The notes under the pieces were generated by a model. That model was not told the origin of the DNA, did not search any database, and worked only from the letters and a program-made list of their open reading frames with translations. The position numbers were made by a program, and so were the translations under genes. Source: an uncultured Ruminiclostridium sp. (lineage in GTDB: Bacteria > Bacillota > Clostridia > Oscillospirales > Ruminococcaceae). Taken from it: DNA of 64,000 nucleotides. The stretch covers positions 16,888 through 80,887 of the forward strand of contig CAJTTE010000004.1 of NCBI GenBank assembly GCA_910579265.1. The letters are read 5' to 3'. Below are positions 26,094 to 33,416 of this stretch, piece after piece. How positions within the stretch are numbered: position 1 is the first letter of the stretch; every line of letters starts with the position of its first letter.

Positions 26094-26948
26094 CTATGAA
26101 TCGATTTCCAAAAAGCTTTTTAAGCTTTTTTCATTTTTATTAAAGCAGGCATAGCCCTCGTCATAGAGCTTTATAAGCTTTTTCGGATCGCTTTCGGTTC
26201 TCCCTATGCCGTATGTGCTCTCAGGAGCCAATACGAGCGCTTTTCCTTCCTGCTCGTATTTTTCCAGATCTTCGACGGTCCGGTTATACTTTTCCGGGCG
26301 GTTAATAAAGCTCTGAATAAACTGAGGATATTTGCGGTATACCGCTTTTACGACAGGCGTGGCGGTTTCGTACTTTTTTATGTAGCCCTTCGGGTGAGTA
26401 AGTACGACCACAACTTTGTCACAGCCGTCTTCAAAGGCTTTTTTAAACGGTATTGAATCGGATACGCCTCCGTCCATGTATTCAACTCCGTTTATTTCTA
26501 TGGGTTGAAACAAAAGAGGAAGAGCGCAGGTGGCGCGCAACACATTAAAACGGTTGTCATCGGGCATTTCCATATATTCCGCACATCCGTTGTCAAGCCG
26601 AGTTAAAACGGCCTTGCATTCGCTTTTTCTGTTGTTGAAAAGCTCATAGTCAAACAAAAGCAGCTTGTTCGGTATTTCGTCGAAAACAAAATCAAGATTG
26701 TAGTAGCACCGGTTTTTTTTGTTGAGCAAATGGCGGATTCCCATATATCGTGTATCAGGTTGATATTTTACCATAATGTTGTAATTTCTTTTAAACTGCT
26801 TCGAAACATAGCTTACCCCGAATGATATTCCTGCGGAAACGCCTATGATATAATCAGCATACAGCTTTTTTTCCATCAACCCGTCCATAACGCCGCAGGA
26901 GAAGTATGTACGGCTTGCTCCGCCTTCCAGCACAAGTCCCCATTTCAT
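26094..26948 (-). CDS. Patatin-like phospholipase
   Basis: The 284-residue protein begins MKWGLVLEGGASRTYFSCGV, the patatin oxyanion-hole segment (G-G-x-x-R, with T where a Gly is common). The nucleophile elbow is IIGVSAGIS (Ser in GVSAG) and the catalytic Asp is in EYMDGGVSDSIPF. This Ser-Asp dyad places it in the bacterial YjjU/RssA-like patatins, lipid acyl hydrolases that are cytoplasmic or membrane-associated. There is no signal peptide. ATG 26948 follows AAGGGAG; a longer frame to 26987 lacks a ribosome site. It is divergent from the cyclophilin gene. The lipid substrate is unknown. Confidence 0.9.
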   Translation of the reverse strand: MKWGLVLEGGASRTYFSCGVMDGLMEKKLYADYIIGVSAGISFGVSYVSKQFKRNYNIMVKYQPDTRYMGIRHLLNKKNRCYYNLDFVFDEIPNKLLLFDYELFNNRKSECKAVLTRLDNGCAEYMEMPDDNRFNVLRATCALPLLFQPIEINGVEYMDGGVSDSIPFKKAFEDGCDKVVVVLTHPKGYIKKYETATPVVKAVYRKYPQFIQSFINRPEKYNRTVEDLEKYEQEGKALVLAPESTYGIGRTESDPKKLIKLYDEGYACFNKNEKSLKSFLEIDS

Positions 26949-27087
26949 ATTGCATTTCTCCCTTCGTGTTTTGAATAATAATATCATATTTGTCCGGAAA
27001 ATTCAATTTATATTTGACAAGTGTCCGAAAAGATGATACAATGCAACCATAAACAAAAAACGGCGCTAAAAAAGAAAGGATATAGAG

Positions 27088-27981
27088 ATGGTAAGGATTA
27101 TAAAAAAAATAGAATGTATCGCTTTGGCAGCTGTTGTTATCGGCGCATTTGCCGGATGCAGCAAGGAAAACGCTGGTTCTGACGGAGGCAAATACGGCTC
27201 GATAAAGACCATAACAACTCCTTCGGATTTTAAAGGAAATACGGGAGACGTTAAGATCGAAAGCGGCGACACATATGCGGTAATAAAGATAAAGGGATAT
27301 GAGGGCGAAATGAAATGCAAGCTTTTTCCCGAGGCAGCTCCCGAAGGAGTGGATAATTTCGTTAAGCTGGCAAACAGCGGATATTACAGTGATAAAATAT
27401 TTCACCGCGTTATGAAGGACTTTATGATCCAGGGAGGATCTGCTAACGGAGACGGAATGTCGACGGACAGCGATCCTGAGTTTAACGTTGAATACAATTC
27501 AAGCATGAGGCACTATTACGGCGCTCTTTGTTACGCAAACGCAGGAAGCATAAACGGCAGTCAGTTCTATATTGTCAATAATAAAAGCTATTCACCGGTA
27601 TCCTCTAAAAATTATGAGAATAACATTGCCGTTTTCGATCAGTATATCAGTCAGATAGAGAAGCTTCTTAAAACCGCGACCGGAGAGGAAAAAGACAATC
27701 TCGAATTTAATCTTAAATATTACAGTAGTATGAAATCAAGCGCTTCGTCAAGCATAAGGGCTTTGGACGAGCTGACTGAAGAGATGGAGGAAAAATATAA
27801 AAGCGTCGGAGGGGTTCCTCATCTTGACGGCGGCTATACGGTTTTCGGGCAAATGGTGGAAGGCTTTGAGATATTGGATGCCGTAAGCAAGGTCGAAGTT
27901 GAGAAGCAGATCGGCAGCGATGAGGAAAGCCGTCCCGTTCAGGATATAGTTATCGAATCCGTTACAATCCATACGGCATAA
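27088..27981 (+). CDS. Cyclophilin-type peptidyl-prolyl isomerase lipoprotein
   Basis: The 297-residue protein has a lipoprotein signal (lipobox GAFAGC, Cys about 24) and a cyclophilin domain from about residue 65: [48 protein letters not shown] and VFGQMVEGFEILDAV. The Arg of FHRV and the FMIQGG segment are the active-site core. Between GSQFYIVN and VPHLDGGYTVFG an insertion of ~75 residues, largely helical (ISQIEKLLKTATGEEKDNLE), replaces the usual short loop and holds Ser-rich stretches. It would assist folding of exported proteins on the outer face of the membrane. The frame starts behind AAAGAAAGGA. Confidence 0.9.
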   Translation: MVRIIKKIECIALAAVVIGAFAGCSKENAGSDGGKYGSIKTITTPSDFKGNTGDVKIESGDTYAVIKIKGYEGEMKCKLFPEAAPEGVDNFVKLANSGYYSDKIFHRVMKDFMIQGGSANGDGMSTDSDPEFNVEYNSSMRHYYGALCYANAGSINGSQFYIVNNKSYSPVSSKNYENNIAVFDQYISQIEKLLKTATGEEKDNLEFNLKYYSSMKSSASSSIRALDELTEEMEEKYKSVGGVPHLDGGYTVFGQMVEGFEILDAVSKVEVEKQIGSDEESRPVQDIVIESVTIHTA

Positions 27982-28019
27982 AAAGTTACGTGAAATCATT
28001 CCTAAATATAACAAATATA

Positions 28020-28053
28020 ACCTCTCGGGAACAATCATTCCCGAGAGGTTTTT
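28020..28053 (+). terminator. Rho-independent terminator after the cyclophilin gene
   Basis: Perfect 10-bp stem CCTCTCGGGA / TCCCGAGAGG followed by TTTTT. Confidence 0.9.
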
Positions 28054-28103
28054 CGTCATTTTTTACAAAAAAGTTTTTTTATGAAGTTTTTTTGAGTTAT
28101 ATC

Positions 28104-28132
28104 TTGACAAATGCTTAACCGAAATATAAAAT
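28104..28132 (+). promoter_or_regulatory. Promoter of the symporter gene
   Basis: TTGACA (28104-28109), 17-bp spacer and TAAAAT (28127-28132), leaving a leader of about 70 nt. Confidence 0.72.
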
Positions 28133-28205
28133 AGTATCTGTTATATTTCAGCGTGCTTTAGCACTTTAAATCCACAGCACTTTAAAATGAGAAAGGGGAA
28201 GGGAA

Positions 28206-29816
28206 ATGTTGGTTTATATAATCCTGATAGTTTATATCGCTTTTGCAGTCGGTATAGGTATATATTTTCACCGCAAAAGCAAAACGGTAAGCGATTTCGT
28301 TCTGGGGGGGAGATCGGTAGGCCCGTGGATCACCGCTTTCGCTTACGGAACCAGTTATTTTTCCGCCGTGGTTTTTGTCGGTTATGCGGGGCAGTTCGGA
28401 TGGAGCTTCGGCATATCTGCAACATGGGTGGGAATAGGAAATGCTCTTATCGGCTCGCTTCTTGCTTGGGTGCTTATGGGAAGGCGTACCCGGGTTATGA
28501 GCAAGCATTTGGAAAGCGCTACTTTACCTGAGTTTTTTGAGAAAAGATATATAAGCAAAAAGCTGAAGATAGCTTCGGCAGTTATAGTTTTCGTTTTCCT
28601 GATCCCATATACGGCTTCGGTGTATAACGGCTTGTCAAGACTTTTTGAAATGGCCTTTAACGTCGATTATTCAGTTTGTGTTATAGGCATGGCGGTTATA
28701 ACCGCTGTTTACGTTATTCTGGGAGGATACAAAGCAACCGCTTACAATGATTTTGTTCAAGGTATAATAATGCTTATAGGAATAAGCGCGGTGGTTGTTG
28801 TGACTCTTGCGAACAAGGGGGGCTTTTACTCAGCTATCACCGAGCTTTCGAAGGTTTCCGCAGAAACCGGACCTATGGCCGGTATGAACGGCGGATTTAC
28901 TTCGTTTTTCGGGCCGGATCCCATAAATCTTTTGGGTGTTGTTATTTTGACGTCTCTCGGCACATGGGGACTGCCTCAGATGGTACATAAGTTTTATACG
29001 ATAAAGGATGAAAAATCCATTAAGACCGGTACTGTGGTTTCTACGGTGTTTGCCTTTATTATTGCGGGCGGATGTTATTTTTTGGGAGGCTTCGGAAGAA
29101 TATTTGTTGATGCTTCGGATAAAGGCCTGCCTGCCGAAGGCTATGACAGTATTATTCCGGCTATGGTAAGCACATTGCCGGAAATACTTATAGGGGTTGT
29201 TGTGGTGCTTGTTCTTTCCGCATCCATGTCTACATTGTCATCTTTAGTGCTTACCTCCAGTTCTACCCTTACCCTTGATCTGATAATTCCTATGGTTAAA
29301 AACAAGGATAAGGATAAGTCGGAAAAACGCACATTAATTATTATGAGAGCACTTATTGCCGTGTTTTTGATCGTCTCGGTTATAATGGCTCTTAACAAGA
29401 ATGCTTTGATAAGCGATCTTATGGGATATTCCTGGGGGGCGCTGGCGGGTGCTTTTCTTGCGCCTATGCTTCTTGGATTATTCTGGAAGGGCGTTACAAA
29501 AGCCGGAGTCTGGGCAAGCCTTATATGGGGCGTATGCGCGACCGCGGTACATTTCGTTTTAAAATCTGCCGGTATGCTTTCCGGAACCATATGCGGCTTT
29601 AATGTTGCAAGTCCCGTAAATCTGGGAGCATTTACGATGATTATGGGACTTATAATTGTCCCTTTGGTAAGCCTTATTACCCACAAATTGAAAAAGCTTG
29701 ATGTGGATCGGATATTTTCCTGTTATGATAAGAAGGTTGAGGTGCCTCACGCCGTTGCTCTTACGGATAATGAGGGTTATGTAGTTCTGCCTATTGACAA
29801 GGGAGAAGAAAAGTAA
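28206..29816 (+). CDS. Sodium:solute symporter (SSS family, proline-permease-like)
   Basis: The 536-residue protein has about 13 hydrophobic segments and the SSS signature regions. The N terminus reads YIILIVYIAFAVGIGIYF, then DFVLGGRSVGPWITAFAYG, SYFSAVVFVGYAG, and the core segment VYVILGGYKATAYNDFVQG that is typical of the PutP group. SSTLTLDLIIP on TM8 holds the conserved Ser/Thr that ligate Na+. The family imports amino acids, sugars or carboxylates with Na+; the PutP-like signatures favour an amino acid such as proline but this is not proven. ATG 28206 follows GAAAGGGGAAGGG. It is monocistronic, between two terminator or repeat regions. Confidence 0.88.
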   Translation: MLVYIILIVYIAFAVGIGIYFHRKSKTVSDFVLGGRSVGPWITAFAYGTSYFSAVVFVGYAGQFGWSFGISATWVGIGNALIGSLLAWVLMGRRTRVMSKHLESATLPEFFEKRYISKKLKIASAVIVFVFLIPYTASVYNGLSRLFEMAFNVDYSVCVIGMAVITAVYVILGGYKATAYNDFVQGIIMLIGISAVVVVTLANKGGFYSAITELSKVSAETGPMAGMNGGFTSFFGPDPINLLGVVILTSLGTWGLPQMVHKFYTIKDEKSIKTGTVVSTVFAFIIAGGCYFLGGFGRIFVDASDKGLPAEGYDSIIPAMVSTLPEILIGVVVVLVLSASMSTLSSLVLTSSSTLTLDLIIPMVKNKDKDKSEKRTLIIMRALIAVFLIVSVIMALNKNALISDLMGYSWGALAGAFLAPMLLGLFWKGVTKAGVWASLIWGVCATAVHFVLKSAGMLSGTICGFNVASPVNLGAFTMIMGLIIVPLVSLITHKLKKLDVDRIFSCYDKKVEVPHAVALTDNEGYVVLPIDKGEEK

Positions 29817-30018
29817 TAGAATTATTAAAGAATGAGGCTCAGTTCGTCACACATAATCCGGAGCGCTAAATTTTAAAAACCGGACATCCTCCCAACGGAA
29901 CATAAAGGTATGTGTTAAAGTGTCCGGTATAGGCCGAACGGATTTTTAAAGCTTGCGATTATACGGTATGATACCTAAAGCTGCGGAATAAGGATGAATC
30001 GTATATCTGAGAATTATT
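29817..30018. other. Intergenic stretch after the symporter
   Basis: Contains a long-looped inverted repeat ACCGGACA / TGTCCGGT (about 29879-29928) without a T-run. It was not identified as a terminator or riboswitch. Confidence 0.4.
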
Positions 30019-30176
30019 TACCGTTTTTGAGGGATCGTTTCGCTTAGCTGCGCTTTTCTGATGGTATAATAACCTCAAACGAAATAAAGAGGAAGAAATT
30101 ATTTAAATGTTTGAGAACATTGTACCGATTTTGAGGAATCGCTCCGCTTTGCTTCGCTCATTTTATGGTATAATGA
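30019..30176 (+). repeat. Family C repeat, second location (one and a half units)
   Basis: A partial unit (30019-30062, ending TGATGG) is followed by one complete 104-bp unit (30063-30166) and the TATAAT of the next (30168-30173). The unit has TATAAT, the AAAGAGGAAG ribosome site and an ATG at 30107, whose frame (MFENIVPILRNRSALLRSF...) stays open for 71 codons to 30322. It lies 180 bp upstream of paaK, a similar distance to that between the first array and glgP. Confidence 0.85.
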
Positions 30177-30351
30177 TTCAGATCGGACTTGAGACGATAT
30201 CGTTTACGAGATTGGATGAAATCGATGCTTATAGGCGCTGCGGACCGGTAAATTGTTCGTTTGTCCGTTATAGGCCGGTTCATGTTTACAGAAAGTATGT
30301 TCAAGCCGGAAAAAAAGATTAAAGATTATAATATAAACAGAGGTTGTAAAA

Positions 30352-31653
30352 ATGTTTTTTGATAAAACGGCAGAAACAATGCCGAGAAAAGAATTGGAAA
30401 AGCTTCAGCTTGAAAGGCTCAGGAGAATAGCATGCTACTGCTATGAAAGGGTTAAAATGTATCACGACAAATTTGACAGTGTTAAATTTGACCCTTACAA
30501 GATAAAAAGCCTGTCGGATATTAAGTACATGCCGTTTACAACTAAAGCGGACTTCAGGGATAACTATCCTTTCGGAATGTTTGCGGTGCCGAAGCGTGAT
30601 ATCGTGCGTTTTCATGCTTCGTCGGGAACTACCGGGAAGCCTACGGTTGTGGGATATACAAAAAATGATCTCGATATGTGGAGCGACTGCATGGCAAGAC
30701 TTGTGACCGCCGCAGGAGCTACGGCAGACGATACGGTTCATATTGCTTTCGGCTACGGACTTTTTACGGGAGCCCTAGGATTACATTACGGGCTTGAAAA
30801 GATCGGGGCAACGGTTGTTCCCACTTCATCGGGAAATACCGAGAAAAACGTTATGCTGATGAAGGATTTTGAAGCGACGGCTCTTGTGTCTACTCCTTCA
30901 TATGCCTTACATATTGCCGAGGTCATCGAAAGTATGGGATACAAAATCGGAGAGGACATCAAGCTTACTCTCGGCCTTTTCGGAAGTGAGGGCTGTACCG
31001 TCGAAATGCGTGATCAGATTGAAAAAAGTCTTGGAGTTTTTGCTACCGATAACTACGGTATGAGCGAGCTTATAGGTCCGGGAGTGTCGGGAGAGTGCAG
31101 GGAGCGCAGCGGTTTGCACTTTAATGAGGATCATTTTCTGCCGGAGATAATAGATCCGCTGACCGGTGAGGTGCTGCCCCAGGGGGAGAGAGGAGAGCTT
31201 GTGATTACAACGCTTACTAAGGAAGCTCTTCCGGTGCTGAGATATAGGACAAGGGATATCACAAGGCTTGATTACGAACCCTGCAAGTGCGGCAGGACAC
31301 ACTGCCGTATGGACAAAACCACAGGCAGAAGCGACGATATGCTTAAAATAAGGGGCGTCAATGTATTCCCGAGTCAGATAGAAAGCGTAATAATGACTAT
31401 ACCTCAGGTCGCTCCGTACTATGAGCTTGTCGTTGATCGTGAGGGCAATGCGGACACCCTTGAGGTAAGGGTTGAGCTTGCGGCCGCAGAGCTTCTGGAC
31501 AGCTATAAAAATCTTGAACAGCTGAGGGAAAATGTAAAGCACAGACTTAAAACCGTGCTGGGGATTCAGACAAAGGTATCTTTAGTTGAGCCGAAATCTA
31601 TGGCGCGTTCTGCGGGTAAAGCCAAAAGAATTATTGATAACCGTAAAAAGTAA
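30352..31653 (+). CDS. paaK: Phenylacetate-CoA ligase family enzyme
   Basis: The 433-residue adenylate-forming enzyme activates phenylacetate (or a related aryl acid) to its CoA thioester with ATP. The P-loop-like motif ASSGTTGKP (89-97) and the downstream DNYGMSE, GERGELVITTLTKEALPVLRYRTRD and a C-terminal MLKIRGVNVFPSQIE are those of PaaK. A CKCGRTHC segment supplies the usual cysteines. In Clostridia this enzyme is often found with indolepyruvate ferredoxin oxidoreductase, which is not present here, so the substrate in this organism is unclear. The ribosome site is weak (GAGGTTG). It is followed at once by a strong terminator. Confidence 0.9.
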   Translation: MFFDKTAETMPRKELEKLQLERLRRIACYCYERVKMYHDKFDSVKFDPYKIKSLSDIKYMPFTTKADFRDNYPFGMFAVPKRDIVRFHASSGTTGKPTVVGYTKNDLDMWSDCMARLVTAAGATADDTVHIAFGYGLFTGALGLHYGLEKIGATVVPTSSGNTEKNVMLMKDFEATALVSTPSYALHIAEVIESMGYKIGEDIKLTLGLFGSEGCTVEMRDQIEKSLGVFATDNYGMSELIGPGVSGECRERSGLHFNEDHFLPEIIDPLTGEVLPQGERGELVITTLTKEALPVLRYRTRDITRLDYEPCKCGRTHCRMDKTTGRSDDMLKIRGVNVFPSQIESVIMTIPQVAPYYELVVDREGNADTLEVRVELAAAELLDSYKNLEQLRENVKHRLKTVLGIQTKVSLVEPKSMARSAGKAKRIIDNRKK

Positions 31654-31670
31654 TTAAATGTTAAAATCAT

Positions 31671-31710
31671 AAAAACGGCAGCTGTATTTTAAATAGCAGC
31701 CGTTTTTATT
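31671..31710 (+). terminator. Rho-independent terminator after paaK
   Basis: Stem AAAAACGGC / GCCGTTTTT, extended by GCT/AGC, with an AT-rich loop and TTTTTATT tail. Confidence 0.85.
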
Positions 31711-31723
31711 ATATAAAAAACAC

Positions 31724-31751
31724 TTGACTTTTCCATAATTTATGATATAAT
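31724..31751 (+). promoter_or_regulatory. Promoter of the second C39-remnant / lipoprotein operon
   Basis: TTGACT (31724-31729), 16-bp spacer and TATAAT (31746-31751). Confidence 0.75.
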
Positions 31752-31765
31752 ATAAATGTAAAATT

Positions 31766-32079
31766 ATGGAAAATGTAAAAGGGAAAAGGTTTGTTAGCAC
31801 TGTTATTGCTGTGATAATATCTGGTATTTAAATTTTATCAGGTGTTATTTCCTCGGAAAGCATAAATGCAAATAACGACTTTTGTCATATTATCCTGACT
31901 CATATCCATATTCATCCGGTCACTACATAGTTGTAAGCGAATGTGTTGAATCTTCAAATAATGTGACCTTTACCATAAAGGATCCTAATAACCGGAAAAA
32001 TGGAACGCTCTGCGATACGCATATTGTGTCTGCTTCTGATTTGTATTCTTGCTTTATTGCGATGGCGTGGATGAAATAA
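31766..32079 (+). pseudogene. Remnant of a second secreted C39-like cysteine peptidase
   Basis: The frame from ATG 31766 encodes a signal-peptide-like start (MENVKGKRFVSTVIAVIISG) that meets TAA after 21 codons; continued in phase it reads ILSGVISSESINA, like the rest of a signal peptide. A different frame (31882-32079) then encodes the C-terminal part of a C39_2-like domain: SGHYIVVSECVESS and FTIKDPNNRKNG, holding the catalytic His and the Asp-Pro. The Cys half is missing. The lesions (nonsense, frameshift, deletion) mirror the remnant at 15085-15535, but the sequences are not close copies. Confidence 0.65.
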
Positions 32080-32094
32080 CATATAGGAGGAAAC

Positions 32095-32940
32095 ATGTTA
32101 ACCTTGAAAAAAATAAAACAAAAGACAATTTTAATTTTACTGTCTTTAATAATGGTAGCTTCTGTTACGGCATGTCAGCAAGCGGTACAGGACGATAACG
32201 ATAGTACCCGGACATCCGTTTCCGAAACCGATCAAACTTCGGCGAATATAACCGAAGTTTCTTATGAAAATGAGAATACCGGCATTACCGGGCCGGAAGA
32301 AACCGACCGGAAAGAGCTGATATTTAACTCGGAAGAACATATCGAATTGTGCACATCTGAGATTAAATCCGGAAATGATACCTATGAGATAAAAACCTTT
32401 TTATTTGACCGTATAGAAGAAACAGCGGGGGAAATAAAAGGGGACGTTGCGTTTGAGCTTTATAAAAACGGTGAAAGGATCAATACTTTGTCTCCCATAA
32501 TCGGATATTTGGGGCAGGTTGGAAAGACATACGAAAAGAACAAGCCCGAGGATTATTTTAACGTTATCAAGCTTGACGGCGGCGAGGTTTTTACCGTGAC
32601 TTATCCCGAGGATAACGGCTTGATGACAACGGCTTTCCTTACCGTTAAGGACGGAAAGCTTACGCTGATGGAGCGGTATCTTACCGATGAGGAGAAAAAG
32701 CGCTTGGAAGCCGATCCTCATGAATATCCCATAACCAGCAGGACATGTTTTAATACCGTTAAAAAATTCGGCGTCAAGGAAAATTGCATAACCTATACTC
32801 TCGAAAACGAGATAACAAATATAGGAGAGGATAAGGACGCCGTGTATCCGGCGGGGGAAATTCCTTTGACCTTTGACTTTAAAAACAGCATCGTTAAGTG
32901 CGAAAAGGATGAATATGCGGGAATGGTATATTACTACTGA
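32095..32940 (+). CDS. Lipoprotein of unknown function, downstream of a decayed C39-like gene
   Basis: The 281-residue protein has a lipoprotein signal ending VASVTAC (Cys27) and a Ser/Thr/Asp/Glu-rich linker to about residue 80. It then has a beta-rich domain with no recognised family (TYEIKTFLFDRIEETAG, DVAFELYKNGERINTL, YFNVIKLDGGEVFTVTYPED). The ATG follows TAGGAGG closely. It begins 15 bp after the C39-like remnant and is intact. It shares no clear sequence with the lipoprotein at 14306, although the arrangement is the same. Function unknown. Confidence 0.7.
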   Translation: MLTLKKIKQKTILILLSLIMVASVTACQQAVQDDNDSTRTSVSETDQTSANITEVSYENENTGITGPEETDRKELIFNSEEHIELCTSEIKSGNDTYEIKTFLFDRIEETAGEIKGDVAFELYKNGERINTLSPIIGYLGQVGKTYEKNKPEDYFNVIKLDGGEVFTVTYPEDNGLMTTAFLTVKDGKLTLMERYLTDEEKKRLEADPHEYPITSRTCFNTVKKFGVKENCITYTLENEITNIGEDKDAVYPAGEIPLTFDFKNSIVKCEKDEYAGMVYYY

Positions 32941-32956
32941 ATATATGTTAATCAAA

Positions 32957-33091
32957 ATCGGCTGCCGTAAAAATTTGCGGCAGCCGATTCAGCTTGTTGA
33001 AAAGCTTTTCCTCGGCAGAGCTTCCGACAAGCTGACACCGATTTTCGTTTTTGTCAAAAATCAAAAATAGGGCGGAACCCTTGGCTCCGCC
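32957..33091 (+). terminator. Two hairpins after the lipoprotein gene
   Basis: A perfect 12-bp stem AATCGGCTGCCG / CGGCAGCCGATT (32957-32989) has no T-run. A second stem GGCGGA / TCCGCC (33071-33091) is followed by GCTATTTTA. Together they probably end the transcript. Confidence 0.5.
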
Positions 33092-33217
33092 GCTATTTTA
33101 AGGCTATGATTTCAATTCAGGGCAAAACCCTTTTTATTTCCGAAAAAAGTTTGGTATTTTTTCCAGCTGATTTTAATATCAAAATTTTTTATACTTTGGT
33201 TGGTGGTTGGTAATCAA

Positions 33218-33400
33218 GGCGTATCTGAAAACAAAGCAAGTCTGTACAATCACGCTAAAGCGGGGCGATTCCAAGTAAAAACCGGAAAAATACAAGGGTA
33301 TTTCATGTTTACCCCTTTGGGATAAATATCGGTATCCTTTAGCATGGATAGCTTCCGCAGTTAGTAGAAATCGTGCGATTTGCGGCTTTTAAGACAGCCA
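33218..33400 (-). repeat. Family B repeat, copy 4 (inverted)
   Basis: Runs from GGCGTATCTGAAAACAAAGC to GCGGCTTTTAAGACAGCC, with ACGCTAAAGCG, ACCCCTTTGGGATAAATATCGG and GTTAGTAGAAATCGTGCGATTTGCGG inside. It lies just beyond the stop of the anti-sigma-like gene. Confidence 0.83.
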
Positions 33401-33416
33401 TTAGTATAATCACGGC

